NCBI RefSeq assembly: GCF_048771995.1
Contig: NC_133030.1
Span: 11,300,001 to 11,364,000, forward strand
Reading direction: 5' to 3'
DNA: 64,000 nucleotides
DNA from: Taeniopygia guttata
Taxonomy: Eukaryota; Chordata; Aves; Passeriformes; Estrildidae
Shown: positions 1 through 10,758 of the stretch, one piece after another
How the letters are laid out: each line of letters starts with the position of its first letter
Position numbering within the stretch: position 1 is the stretch's first letter
The notes under the pieces: model-generated
What the model saw: the letters and a program-made list of their open reading frames with translations, nothing else
The model's database searches: none
Told to the model about the DNA's origin: nothing
Made by a program: the position numbers and the translations under genes

Positions 1-1180
1 TCCGGCAGAGCCAGACCTGCATTCCCAGCTGATGGGAAGGGGCACCAGGTAGGGCTGCAGAGCTGAGGAGGGACAGCAACATTCCCTTATTCTTTCAGTG
101 GGAATTTGTCATGTTCTCTAATTCCAGAATTTAATCCTTCTGACTAAAGTGCAGGGTCCATAGTGAACTCCTTTGAAGCCTTTGATGCCTGTGACCAAAA
201 AGAGCTTGAAACATGGAAATTCCCATCATCGGATTCTTGGACCATTGAATTGCACAGAGATCAGGGCGTTATGCTGCTCTTCTGCAGAATGGGGCCATCT
301 TCTGCCTCCCCAGCATCAATGTCCAAGGGAGCCCTTGACCACCTCCCTCCTGAGCCTGGCCACCCTCAGGAGGAGCTGAACAGCAACTCTGCACAGCAGC
401 TTCAGCCACAGCCCAGGCTGTGCTGATCTTTACATTCTGTAACCAGCCCTAAATTAAGTTTGCATTTATGTTTTCTTTGATTCCAACGTGGTAAAACTGA
501 CCACAGAAGTTGTTGAATAAACAACATCCAGGCTTCACTGCAGAGCCTGTCCCTGGTGAACCCAGTCCAGTATGGCTAATTTCCTTATTTTGTCCCATTG
601 CAATGCCTCTGCTTTGTCTGTGAGCAGGGCAGTACCTGTCTCATTCCAGAGCCCTTCCTAAGGCACATCCCTGCAATGGTTGGGATGATGTTGGCAGTGC
701 CAGGATCTCCTCATTCCTCCTGGGAGAGACCTGGCCAGCAGCCACAGCTCTTGCTCAGAGGGAAGTTTTCCCTCCTTTTCCCACTGCTTTAAATCCAAGG
801 GAAACCAACATGCCAATGCTTCTGGAAAGGGAAGTGAGAGGGAAAGTTGTGGATGGTGAGTCAGGCTTTAGAGACACGCATGAGGTTAAACACCTAAGGA
901 GCATTTATACACAGAGCTGTTAATAATTAACAGAAGAGAGAGACAGTGACATCTGAGAGGGTTTTTCTCTCCCTGTCTCCCTTTTTCCTGTCCATTGCAA
1001 AGCAGAAACTTTCCATGGTGCAACCTCTTGTCCAGGGAAGAACAACTCAGCCAGGGGGTTTCTTTCAAAGTAAGTGCAGGAGGATCATGATCCTTCAATG
1101 TATCTTTTCTACTTTCCAGCATCTTCCTTGTCTCCAGTGTCACCCAGGCCACTCCCTACCTCAGCTTGCCGTTTGCCATG

Positions 1181-1250
1181 GAATCCTAGCATGGTTTGGG
1201 TTGGAAGGACCATTGAAGCAATCCTCCTCCAACTCACAAGCCAGGCCACA
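1181..1250 (-). mobile_element. CR1 LINE 3' fragment
   Basis: The stretch starting GAATCCTAGCATGGTTTGGG and continuing into GTTGGAAGGACC is the reverse complement of the usual avian CR1 3' end, including the bird-typical block 'AACCCAAACCAT'. Only the terminal part is recognisable. The 5' boundary is uncertain. Confidence 0.75.
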
Positions 1251-1619
1251 GCCCCAAACCCGGTGTGGGTTTTGGGGAAAGCCTTTCAGGGGCCTCCCAA
1301 ACAGTTGCACACTCTCCTGCACAACAAAACTCAGTGTGAAGCCTCCACAGGGTATTCCCATGTGTCAGGAAATGCTGGAGATGGACAGGATCTGCCCAGA
1401 AATCATTCTGCACTGCTGTGCCAAGATTTCTTACCCACCTGCATGATATTTTTAAGCAAAGACACCAAGAAAATCCAGAGGGAAAAGCTCTCAGTCTTGG
1501 TGACTCAATTTTAAAATTCCACAGGGTAATAAGTTTCAGTTCTGAGACAGAGAAAGCTTGGCCCTGTGGAACAGGAAAGACTCAATGCAGTGATATCAAA
1601 GCAAGAGGTTTCCTGGGTG

Positions 1620-1697
1620 CCATTTGCTACAGCAGAAGAGTTGGAATGAGATGATCTCTACAGTTCCTTCCAACCCAAACCGTTCCATGATGATTCC
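1620..1697 (+). mobile_element. CR1 LINE 3' fragment
   Basis: The segment reads GAGATGATCTCTACAGTTCC and then TTCCAACCCAAACCGTTCC, ending in degenerate 'ATGATGATTCC' units. This matches the 3' end of chicken-repeat-1 non-LTR retrotransposons, which end in short ATTCTATGA-like repeats. It is a 5'-truncated insertion. Confidence 0.8.
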
Positions 1698-1754
1698 TCA
1701 CGTCATTCCACATCCATTCCAGGCTGGAGTTCCCCTGCTGCACACAGCACCAGC

Positions 1755-1905
1755 CTGTCAGAGCTCAAGGAACATTTGCACAATGCTCTCAGGCACATGA
1801 TGGGATTTTTGGGATGTCCTGTGCACTGCCAGGAGCTCAGCTCCATGATCCTTGTGGGTTCTTTCCAACTCTGGATATTTTATGGTTCTATTTTATGATG
1901 CCTCT
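1755..1905 (+). mobile_element. CR1 LINE 3' fragment, different subfamily
   Basis: The segment matches the CR1 3' region with the landmarks 'CAATGCTCTCAGGCACATG', 'GGGATTTTTGGGATGTCCTG' and 'TGATCCTTGTGGGTTCTTTC', then a decayed tail of TTTTATGATG-like units. It lies about 60 bp after the previous CR1 end but has a different body. They are therefore two insertions or two subfamilies rather than one element. Confidence 0.8.
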
Positions 1906-4639
1906 ATTTCATGATGACTCCACTTGGTGATGATTCCACTGTGTTGTCCCCATTCCTTGGCTCTGGCACATCCTCAAAAGGCCTCTGGAAGGCAACACTA
2001 ACAGAGGGGGTGACTTCCTTTGCACAGTCCCAGCCAGTAAGAAAATCAGAGGGTGGGCACTGCTGTTGGCCAAGGAGCCAGAGCACAGCCCCATTCCCAC
2101 CATTCCACACAGGCACAGCAGCAGCAGCAGCAGTGTGGAAGGCTCTTTGCTCCAGTGCCTGTTGTCACTCTTGGTCCAGTTGTCGTGATTCTCATTCCAG
2201 CTTCCTTTGGATGCCTTCCCACCGGGCTGGCTCCAGCAGGCAGGGCTGGCTCCCTCCCTGGCACGGGACAAAGTGCTCATTGTGACACCTCTGCTGCTTC
2301 TCCTTGCCCTCAAACAGCTGGAGGGGTGACACACAGAGACACCACAGCAATGCTGCTGTGACCCAAACGTGGCTTTTCCCATCTTTTCTCACCCACAGCT
2401 TCCATGTGGAGCAGCACAGGGAGAGGCGAGGGACAGGACAGTAGGCAAGTAGGATGTGGGAGCCTGGTCTGGTGTGCCTGGCACAAAAGCCAGGGAGATA
2501 CCTCCTTCCTGGCTGTGGAAAGAACGGAGCTGGAGGAGGAAAACAATTGGAGAAGGAAAAGATTGCCCATGGAGATAGCAGAGAGAAGGTGGCTTTGGGA
2601 TGGATGTGACCTGGACTCTCAGGTGTCAGGTGATATCACTGAACTGCTGTAGCATTCCTTCAGGAGGACACTCCTTTGAATATTCCCTCCAATTTCCCAC
2701 AGTTATTTATCACTTTTAATTCCCTACAGACCTCAATTCTCCCCCCAGAATTCATGACCAGGTTCCACCCAATGAGGGGGCACTGATTAAGCTGAACGAG
2801 AAGAGTCTGACCTTGTTTCGTCTCGCAGCCTGGAGAACTTCACCGCAGTGCACTCACATCTCCTCACACACACCAGCTGCTGTCCCTGGGGCGGGATCTT
2901 CAGGAGCTTCCCTGGAATGGTCACTTGGGAAAGGGGAGTGAAGCCCGCGGGGTGAGCCCGAGCAGCGTCCGGTGCGGGCTCTGTCCCAGCTCCTGCCACA
3001 GCCCCCTGTTCTCCGTGCTGGCTCGTGTTCTCCAGGGCTCTCACTAACAGGGAACTAGTTCAGAGCCTGGGACGGGATCAGGGCTCTGCTTCCCATCTGC
3101 TCTTCACTCTGTCCAGGAACTGAGGAACAGGAGAGAGCCTCAGCAAGGAGATCTAAGGGAAAAGCAGTTTGTCTCCATGTCAGCTTCCTCTTCTGTTTTT
3201 AAACCAACCCCCATCCCAAATTCTTTTATTTGAATTGCCTGAACTTCCCCCATTTCATTCCTGGGGTGGCTCCTTAGGACCCTGCAATATAAATGTCCTG
3301 TGAAACTTTGGTTTCTGGTCCAAATCCCATTTTCCCACTTGTATACTGCAATTTCAGTGGCACTGTACCTTCACTGTACCCTTTCCAAGAGGATTCATGC
3401 AATAATCAATTCTGTGCCTGAGACGGAGTTCAGGAGCTCAGCAATGTCATTTCTGCTGAGGAGAGGCAAATCAATGCTTCTCTCTTGGCTTTAATTCTGA
3501 GAAAGTTGTAATTCTGAGAAGGTTTCCCCTGAGTCATCTTCCAGATTTCCTTGGCACTCAGACAGCAGCCTACAGTGAATTCCAAGGAATTCCTAGAAAG
3601 CTGAGGTGAGATTATTCCTACCCAGGATGACTTGTGCCTCAGGGATTTGGAATGCTTCTGCTGGAAACTGGCACTTGTGATGGCTCTGGGACCAGAACTG
3701 TCACCTCTCTCCCCTGCTGACACCATGTTTGTGTCCCCAGCTATGGAATATCACATCCCCTCACCAGCCCAGTCCTTTCCAGGGTAAACACTTCATGACC
3801 CAGGAGATGATGGGGCCCCAGGAGGGGTGAAGAGGGATTTTGGACAGGGGCCTGGAGTGACAGGACAGGACAATGGGGAACCGTTTATCACTGACAGAGG
3901 ATGGATAGACATTGGATATTGGGAAGGAGGAGGAGCCCTAATGAAGGGCTGGAAAGAGGATCACAGCACCTCAAAATATGGTACCTAATAGCTTTCATTG
4001 CACCATCAAGGGGATCTGAAGTCATTAGGGTGGGCTCTAAGTGCTGATAATCTGGCTGCAAGCAGTTGCTGTCCTTCACTATGGGCTGCACGAACCTGCT
4101 TTGGAATTATAGAAATATGAGTTCTTGTCTCCGTTGGGGTCCTTTGGGCCCAGAGAAGGTTTTGGCAATGATTCTAGAGCTGTTCCCAGAATGGGAGTTG
4201 TTTCTGAGAAGCACCAGATGCTTCAACCGCACTGCCAGCACTGCCAGCACTGCTAGCAGTCCAGTGCCACCAGCGCCACCAGCATCCCTCTGCTGCTGGA
4301 GGGACAATGACCCCTCAGGGAGGAGAAACAAAGAATGGTAGAAACCTGTCAGGAGGGGGAAAGCAGTTGGAGAATAGGATATTATGCAGGGAAGGAGTGT
4401 TTCTCATCAAGAGGAACCGAGGAGCCATTTGCAAAATTCTTCACTTGGACCTTTTGACAAAGCCACTTCCTCTGTGACAAAGAAAAAAAATTCAAGATAA
4501 GTGAGGGAGTGGAGCTCTGACGTAGCCAAAGCTGTAAAACCACTTCCACCTGCCCTATGACCCCACTGAGCCTTGCAAAAGAACACCAAGACAGGCGACA
4601 CAGAGGAGCCAGTGGGATGGGAGTGAGGAGCTCCTGGTG

Positions 4640-4777
4640 ATCTGGGCACTTTCTCCTTCATGTCACTGACCTGGCAGGAGCTGCTTTAGGACATGGATCC
4701 CAAAGGAGCAAGAGGTTCCAGGAAGCGCCGCTGATCTGCACAGATCCCTTTGCCTGCTGCTGCCCCACAGGGAACAG
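4640..4777 (+). other. Putative 5' non-coding exon of MRGPR copy A
   Basis: This block is repeated nearly base for base at about 9445-9583 and 11968-12105. Each copy ends 'CCCCACAGGGAACAG' and is followed by GTCAGT, a good splice donor. A matching acceptor (CCCTCTGCAG, then GGAGCTGCTGAGG) lies at 5023/5024, just before the receptor start codon. I infer a leader exon spliced to a coding exon, the usual layout for MRGPR genes with intronless coding regions. The transcription start is not resolved. Confidence 0.55.
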
Positions 4778-5133
4778 GTCAGTGGAATGTTTTCCTTCCT
4801 CCCTGCCCCACCTTCCTCTCCTCCAGCAGCTGCTCTGTTCCTGCCACCCTCTCCCAGTGACCCCAGTGCCCTCCCCAGCTCCCCCCTCCTCTGCCTTGAG
4901 CTTTCCATCCACATCCCCTGCCGAACAGCCCAACCTTACTGCCTCCCTCTCCCAGTCCACAATTCCCACTGCCCTCCTCCCCTACACATCTCACTCCTTT
5001 CCACTGTATCCTTCCCTCTGCAGGGAGCTGCTGAGGAGCTGCGTGGTCCATCCCTGGATTCTCCAAGCACTGACTCCCCATCCACTCTGACCACAGCCAG
5101 GGCCACATCCCACCGCCTGCCCAGCGTCCATCC

Positions 5134-6054
5134 ATGGAGGTGACCACCATGTCCCCACCTGCCATCTCACCCACTGAAGGAGATGATCTCTGTGAGACAG
5201 ATGTCACCAGCGTGGCCATTAACAGTGTGACACTGCTCATCTGCCTCTGTGGGCTGGCTGGGAATGGGGCTGTGCTCTGCCTCCTCCGAATGAATATCCA
5301 CAACTGTGACATCTTTGATGTGGCTGTCATTGACTTCCTCTTCCTTCTTCTCACAGTCCCCTCTGCCCTGCTCTCCCTGGTGGAGGACATGTCCTGCTCT
5401 CCTGTTGTACCTCTGCTGTACCTGAATTTTCTTTTCCACCTTTCAGTGATCTCCTGCTACTGGGGGCTATACTGGCTGGTACCCAACAACCCTGTGTACT
5501 ATATAGTCAAGCTCTTTCAGACCTGCTGCCGCTGCAAACTTCCTCTGCGCCTGATGTGGGTGCTGTACAGAGTCCACCACTGGGCCTTCTTTGCTCTCTT
5601 CGCTGTCATGCCTGCAGTGACATCCCTGTGCCCATCACACCAGCTGGAGCTCTGCCGGGCAGCTTTCATATCCATGAACTCCATCATCCTGCTCCTCTTG
5701 GCTGCACCCACGGCCATTTCTCTGATTGTCAACTTCATTAAGGCCAAGTGGGGCTCCCAGCAGCAGCAACCCAAGAGGCGCGACATCGCTATCGCCCTCA
5801 TTGTGCTCCTCACTCTCCTCCTCATTTTCTGGAATTTCCTGCAGCAGCTCGGTTATATCCTTGTGCCCTCCCAGGCTGTTTTCCTGCTTAACTGCATCAA
5901 CAGCGGCATCAAACCCTTCATCTACTTCTTGGTGGGGAGGTGCTGGAGGCCCTGCTCCGTGAGATCCCTCCGGCTCTCCCTCAGGAGGGTGTTTGAGGAG
6001 CCAGAAGAAGACACTGCCCACAAAAATGATCCAACCATGGACACAGAGGCCTGA
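5134..6054 (+). CDS. MRGPRH-like receptor, copy A (motif-depleted)
   Basis: Single-exon frame of 306 aa for a Mas-related class A GPCR, a seven-helix plasma-membrane receptor family. The start MEVTTM has a good Kozak context (CCATCCATGG) and is shared with the two downstream copies. TM1 carries LCGLAGNGAVLCLL (N1.50 present). TM2 has VAVIDF. The cytoplasmic end of TM3, which reads TAISIERC in copy D, is here WLVPNNPVYYIVK, so the E-R-C (DRY-equivalent) motif is gone. TM7 has SGIKPFIYFLVG in place of NPFIY, so the NPxxY Asn is a Lys. The intracellular tail ends MDTEA. The frame is open but probably encodes a receptor with poor G-protein coupling or an early pseudogene. Assignment to the bird MRGPRH group rests on family resemblance and locus. 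Confidence 0.8.
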   Translation: MEVTTMSPPAISPTEGDDLCETDVTSVAINSVTLLICLCGLAGNGAVLCLLRMNIHNCDIFDVAVIDFLFLLLTVPSALLSLVEDMSCSPVVPLLYLNFLFHLSVISCYWGLYWLVPNNPVYYIVKLFQTCCRCKLPLRLMWVLYRVHHWAFFALFAVMPAVTSLCPSHQLELCRAAFISMNSIILLLLAAPTAISLIVNFIKAKWGSQQQQPKRRDIAIALIVLLTLLLIFWNFLQQLGYILVPSQAVFLLNCINSGIKPFIYFLVGRCWRPCSVRSLRLSLRRVFEEPEEDTAHKNDPTMDTEA

Positions 6055-6129
6055 CTCTGTTGATTCCTCCCACTGCACTGCTGAGAGACGCATGGACAGT
6101 GGCTGAGGGATTCCTTGAGTGACCCGATC

Positions 6130-6135
6130 AATAAA
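6130..6135 (+). terminator. Poly(A) signal of MRGPR copy A
   Basis: AATAAA lies 76 bp after the stop codon, inside a 3' end shared with copy C (GATCAATAAAT versus GATTAATAAAT). In the broken copy the same place reads AATAAG. Confidence 0.7.
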
Positions 6136-6939
6136 TCCCCACAGGATCACCCTCCCTGTGCTGGTACATCCCCCACCCCCTTTCCAGCCCGCACTGGGCT
6201 CTGATCTGTGCTTGGGAGGCCTCAGCCTTGAGGAGCAGCCCCTGGGCTCAGCTCCTCTGGCCCTGATCACAAACACCCTCTGCTCCCAGGAACTGCTGCT
6301 GTCCAATGACCTCCTGGGCTTTTATCAGCAGCCTTGGGAATTCTTTTCCTTCCCTGAATGCCACAACATCCCTGCTCTCACACTTTCACAGCAAGCTGCC
6401 GGCCCCCAGTGTGGCCAGGGTGAAACATTGCTGTGGCTGCAGCCCATCCCTTGGGGCCCCGTAAGCAGCAGCCCAAAAGGAGACCCTTGGAGCTCTCCTG
6501 GGCCCAGCAGCGCTGAGCAGAAGCTCCCTGGCCCTGGGGCCTCTCCGAGCTGGGATCTCTCCCGTCTGCTGCCCTCGGGTGATCCCCGAACGCCGGCGGC
6601 TCCTGGGCCGATCCCCCAGGGCTCGAGGCCCAAGCCTTGGCACGGTGAGGAGATGCCAACGGATCCGCAGGGAGCATTTCACTGCCTCCCAGGGGAATTT
6701 CTCACAGGCACCCTGCACGGACTCTTCCTGTCTGTGTGCACACACGAGTGCATCTGCTCCTGCAAATGTGGGGAAATGCTGCTCTCCCCGGTGTTCCAGT
6801 GCCTGAGACACCTGAGGGGGTCAGGCCTGGGAGCAAGGTTAAGGCCTGAGATACCATTGCAGCTAAACGCGTTTCATGTTATTTCTTTGCTAAATTGTTA
6901 ATTTCAAGGTAGAAAAGCAGGAATGGCTTGGAGAAGCAG

Positions 6940-7160
6940 AGACACTGCTCATGGTCCCAGGTGGAGCAGGGCAGGAGCGGGGCTGTCCTAGGGGAAATGG
7001 CAGCTCTGGGGCGGGACTGGTGGTGGTCAGAGGGTTCCAGAAGGGTCGGAGGGTTCTGGAATGGTCTGGTGGAGTTCAGGAAGGGTCTGGATGCTGCTGA
7101 TCCCAAATGTCCTGACTGGAGAGCAGCAGAGCCCAATGGGCAGCACTTCAAGGCAGGGAG
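6940..7160 (+). repeat. GC-rich linker repeat, copy 1
   Basis: Shares with three other places in the cluster (about 7935-8215, 11035-11445 and 14520-14750) the landmarks 'GGTGGAGC(A/G)GGGCAGGAG', 'GGGTCTGGATGCTGCTGATC' and 'GAGAGCAGCAGAGCCC'. No reading frame is conserved between copies. It runs directly into the minisatellite at 7163. Confidence 0.7.
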
Positions 7161-7162
7161 TG

Positions 7163-7423
7163 GGGATGGGATGGGATGGGATGGGATGGGATGGGATGGG
7201 ATGGGATGGGATGGGATGGGATGGGATGGGATGGCATGGCATGGCATGGCATGGCATGGCATGGCATGGCATGGCATGGCATGGCATGGCATGGCATGGG
7301 ATGGCATGGCATGGCATGGCATGGCATGGCATGGCATGGCATGGCATGGCATGGCATGGCATGGCATGGCATGGCATGGCATGGCATGGCATGGCATGGC
7401 ATGGCATGGCATGGCATGGCATG
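7163..7423 (+). repeat. Two-part pentanucleotide minisatellite (GGGAT)n then (GGCAT)n
   Basis: About 14 units of GGGAT (7163-7232) change abruptly to about 38 units of GGCAT (7233-7423), with one GGGAT unit near 7299. Long open frames here (MAWHG and PCHAM repeats) are produced by the pentamer and are not genes. The GGGAT part is G-quadruplex-prone on the + strand; the GGCAT part is much less so. Confidence 0.95.
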
Positions 7424-7934
7424 AGGAGAGGAGCAGAGAGGGGAATTGGGTGTGATACCAAAATCAGGCAGAATATACTTTCCATCACTATGAGAAGCAT
7501 TAGGATGGAGGAATTCTTTACCTCCACAGGACACACAGAAGGATCTCTTCCTGTCCGGTGTGTGATAGAACTTCACAGCAGGTTGTTTATCCATCATAAT
7601 CACATAGAGTCATTGACGTATCTTTCTTATCTAATACATAAACATCACTTTCCTAGGACTAATTTCCATGCATTCACCTCCTTCTCCAAGTCCTTTCCTG
7701 GTCCTGGAGGATCATTCAGAGGGGTCTCTGGTGGTCGCATTCACTGAGTGCTGTGATATTAAAGGTGATCTTGCCTTGAACCTTTGGCCTTGTGCTCTTG
7801 CTTCTTTTTACAGAACTTGCCCCAACACCACTGCAGGCCTCCTTCTCTGTTTCTGCACTGCTTCCAGCCGTGTTTATCATCCTGTGTTCTCCTGAGGATC
7901 ACAGGGGAGCTGGGCTTTCCTCCTCCCTCCTGGG
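7424..7934. other. Non-coding spacer
   Basis: No gene or element recognised. The sequence is AT-richer than the linkers on both sides and includes a TTCTTACTTT-like patch without coding potential. Confidence 0.5.
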
Positions 7935-8215
7935 TCCTAGAGCACTGTGGCCAGGAGGAGCGGGGACACTGCCAGGGTTCCTGGTGGAGCGGGGCAGGAG
8001 TGGGGCTGTTGGTGGAGAAAAGGGGGGCCCTGGGACAGTCTGGGGTGTTGCAGGCAGTTTCAGAGTGGTCAGAAGAGGGTCAGAGGATGTTGGAGGGGCT
8101 CTGGATACTGGCAAGGCCAGAGGAGAGCAGAGCCTGACAGGCCATGCTCAGAGTGGGGGAGCAGCCGCTGTCTGGGAAATCTGTGGAATATGATAGGATG
8201 GGGTGAGGAAGGAGA
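7935..8215 (+). repeat. GC-rich linker repeat, copy 2
   Basis: Same landmarks as copy 1 (GGTGGAGCGGGGCAGGAG, CTCTGGATACTGGCAAGGCC, GGAGAGCAGAGCC). In the place where copies 1 and 4 carry minisatellites it has only short seeds (ATAGGATGGGGTGAGG). It leads into duplication unit B. Confidence 0.65.
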
Positions 8216-8604
8216 ACAGGGTGGGAATGGGCTGGTGATGAAGAGCAGGAATGAGGATGTGATGGGATACGATAGGGAGCAGCTGAGCTGCGCTTCCTTG
8301 GGCCCAGGGCATGTTTTGGCAATGATCATGGAGCCCTTCCTGGAATGAGAGTTGCTTCTGAGAAGCACCCAGCTGACTCACCAGCACTGCCGGCACTGCC
8401 AGCATTCCAGTGCCGCCATCATCCCTCTGCTGCTGAAGGGACCATGATCCCTCAGGGAAGAAAGAAGGAAAGGTAGGAGACTGTCAGGAGAGGGAAGGCA
8501 TTTGGAGAGTGAAGCAATCTGCAGGGTAAGAGTCTTTCTAATCAGGAGAAAATGATGAGCCAAAGTATTTAATTTGGAGCTCTTGACAAAAGTCATTTCT
8601 TTTG

Positions 8605-9309
8605 TGTGGAGTTGTGGTTTTTTATGTTTTATTACATTTGTATTATGTATAGGTTTGTTCCATGTACCCCCGGTTCTGTAACGGTTTCTCCCCGGGTTTT
8701 CCCGCCTTGGTTTCTCCCCGGGTTTTCCCGCCTTCCCCCACGTGTCCGTTATCCCCAAAAATGCCAAGTCATCCCCCTGTTTACCCCAGATGCCTGTCTG
8801 TCACTCGGTGTCCCTTCCCATCCGCCTAGAATCTTCCATCCGGGATGCCGGGTGATTGGTAGAGGACCTGGGACCCTTCCCCTGTCTATCCTTCATTGGA
8901 GGTACCCCCGTATCCCACCACCCTCGAACCCCCCGTGGTTTTACCCCATTGGCTGTTCGGTTTTCCCCCACTCCGTATTTAATTTGTTTGCGTGGTTCGT
9001 TTCGTGCTTTCTTCTGGCTGGCTCCAGCGCGTTCCGCCCCGCCCGCGCCTTTCCGGCAAACGCCGGTGCGGCACGCCTGGTCCCCTTCGAGTTATTGTAT
9101 TCCCCGTTGGATTACAATAAACGGAATTCGCCCCCAGAGAAAGACTCTCCTCGTAATTCGCCGTGGGGTCACTGACTGCTCTCTGGAACTCCGATAGCGC
9201 TTCCCAAAGCCCGCGAGGGTCCAGCGGGAAGCGCTAGAAACTTGCCCACCCCTCTCCCCAGAGCTGGCCGGGGCTGAGGAAGGGCATCGGGGAGAGGAGC
9301 ACTGGCACA
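8605..9309 (+). mobile_element. Solo endogenous-retrovirus LTR with 4-bp target duplication
   Basis: The segment begins TGTGG and ends GGCACA (TG...CA), and is flanked by TTTG at 8601-8604 and 9310-9313. Internal order fits an LTR: a U3 with a 26-bp tandem duplication (8683-8708 and 8709-8734, core TTTCTCCCCGGGTTTTCCCG), a CCAAT-type ATTGGCTG at 8948-8955, a TATTTAA box at 8976-8982, and AATAAA at 9116-9121 followed by a U5-like end. There is no gag, pol or env sequence, so it is a recombined solo LTR. A 4-bp duplication suits a gammaretrovirus-like element. The family cannot be named without a repeat library. Confidence 0.7.
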
Positions 9310-9444
9310 TTTGTAGCAAAAAAAAAAAAAAATTCCACCCAGGATAAATATCTGACTGCGCCATGACTGCACCGAGTCATGGGGGGCAACAACAGGATTG
9401 GGCACAGACAGCAGGTGGTGGGACAGGACTGGGGAGCTCCTGGT

Positions 9445-9583
9445 GATCTGGGCACTTTCTCCTTCATGTCACTGACCTGGCAGGAGCCGCTTTAGGACAT
9501 GGATCCCAAAGGAGCAAGAGGTTCCAGGAAGCGCCGCTGATCTGCACAGACCCCTTTGCCTGCTGCTGCCCCACAGGGAACAG
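9445..9583 (+). other. Putative 5' non-coding exon of broken MRGPR copy B
   Basis: Near-identical to 4640-4777, including the donor CAG/GTCAGT at 9583/9584. The matching acceptor CCCACTGCAG ends at 9750. The splice sites remain intact although the coding region is broken. Confidence 0.5.
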
Positions 9584-9860
9584 GTCAGTGGAATGTTTTC
9601 CTTCCTCCCTACCCCACCTTCCTCTCCTCCAGCAGCTGCTCTGTTCCTGCCACAGCTGAACCCTCCCACCTCCCTCTCCCACCCCACCATTTCCATCACC
9701 CTCCTCCCCTGCACATCTCACTTCTCTCCACTGAATCCTTCCCACTGCAGGGAGCTGCTGAGGAGCCTCATAGTCCATCCCTGGATTCTCCAAGCACTGA
9801 CTCCCAATTTACTCTGACCACAGCCAGGGCCACATCCTACCGCCTGCCCAGCGTCCATCC

Positions 9861-10758
9861 ATGGAGGTGACCACCATGTCCCCATCTTCTGCCTCACCCA
9901 CTGAAGGAGATAATATATGTGGGATTGATATCACTGATGTAGCTATGTGTGGTATCATGCTGTTCATCTGCCTCTGTGGGCTGGCTGGAATCTGGGTTCT
10001 CCTCTGCCTCCTCAGCTTCTGCAGGGACCCATCACACTCTGTATCTTCCATTTGGCTGTTGCAGACTTCAGCTTCCTGCTCCATCCTGCTTCACCTCCTG
10101 GAGCTAGTTTCCTGTTCCACTATTATGCTCCTGGAGTAGCTGAGTTTGTTTTTCCCGCTCCTGCTGTTCTCTGCACCACAGGGCTCCACCTGCTGACAGC
10201 CATCGTTATCAAGAGGTGCACATCCATCCTCTGCGCACTCTGCTACCACTGCCACTGTCCCCAGCACCCATCAGGGTTCATGAGTGTCCTTCTCTGGGCC
10301 CTCCCCTTTGTTACAGTGGTTGTCCTGTGCCTGTCACTCAAGCCCCAGCACTGTCAGGTGTCTCTCATCTCCATGAATGCCCTCAACCTGCTGCTCTTTG
10401 CTCCAGCCATGGTCATTTCCAGCACAATTCTCCTCAATGAAGTCAAGCCTGCCTCCCAGCAGCAGCAACCCAAGAGACTCAACATCATCCTCCTCACTGT
10501 GCTCTTCATCCTCCTCTTCACTCTCCCACTCAGCCTCTGGACTTTACTGCAGCAGTTTGGCTGCACCATTGTGTCATCCCAAGTGGTTTTCTTACTCACC
10601 TGCATCCACAGCACCATCGACCCCTTCATCTGCTTCTTGGTGGGGAGCAGGAGGCCCTGCTCCATGGGTCCCTAAGGAAGGCCCTCCTGAGAGTCTTTAG
10701 GGAAACAGAAGAAAACACTGCCCACAGCAATGAACCCGTCATGGACACGGTGCCCTGA
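9861..10758 (+). pseudogene. MRGPRH-like pseudogene, copy B
   Basis: Starts with the shared MEVTTMSP N terminus and reads LFICLCGLAGIWVLLCLL, with N1.50 lost in TM1. Near 10020-10040 the homologous frame shifts to give PITLCIFHLAVADFSFLL, then around 10070-10135 the match returns to the first frame (LELVSCSTIMLLE, then a stop). It resumes in the second frame as GLHLLTAIVIKRCTSIL through TM7 (STIDPFICFLVG). A third shift near 10650 restores the tail GSLRKALLRVFRETEENTAH, ending at TGA 10756-10758. At least three frameshifts make it a pseudogene. The polyadenylation site is decayed to AATAAG at 10834-10839. Confidence 0.85.

Larger units (their letters stand above)
1..4140. other. Non-coding flank upstream of the MRGPR cluster
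   Basis: No conserved protein could be read in either strand. All open frames are short and lack family motifs. The recognisable content is three CR1 LINE fragments (about 1181-1250, 1620-1697 and 1755-1905), annotated separately. The segment 2790-3050 is more GC-rich than its surroundings, but I see no exon or promoter structure in it. Confidence 0.6.
4145..6150 (+). repeat. MRGPR duplication unit A
   Basis: First of three head-to-tail units. Order inside the unit: a block ending in 'CAATGATTCTAGAGC' and a run of CACTGCCAGCACTGCCAGC-like triplets (4145-4460), a leader exon (about 4640-4777), a short intron, the receptor frame (5134-6054) and an AATAAA. Homologous blocks in the same order occur at 8296-10850 and 11475-13450, so the gene and its upstream region were duplicated together. 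Confidence 0.8.

Noticed and set aside
4779-5390. Minus-strand frame opposite the MRGPR leader intron and start
   Set aside because: Antisense shadow of a C-rich intron and coding start. It does not look like any family.
6119-6901. 260-codon frame after MRGPR copy A
   Set aside because: Begins at a non-ATG codon in the receptor 3' UTR, shows no domain, and is not kept after copies B or C.
7027-7747. Long frames encoding MAWHG or PCHAM repeats
   Set aside because: They are translations of a 5-bp array, so every frame stays open. No sign of a gene.
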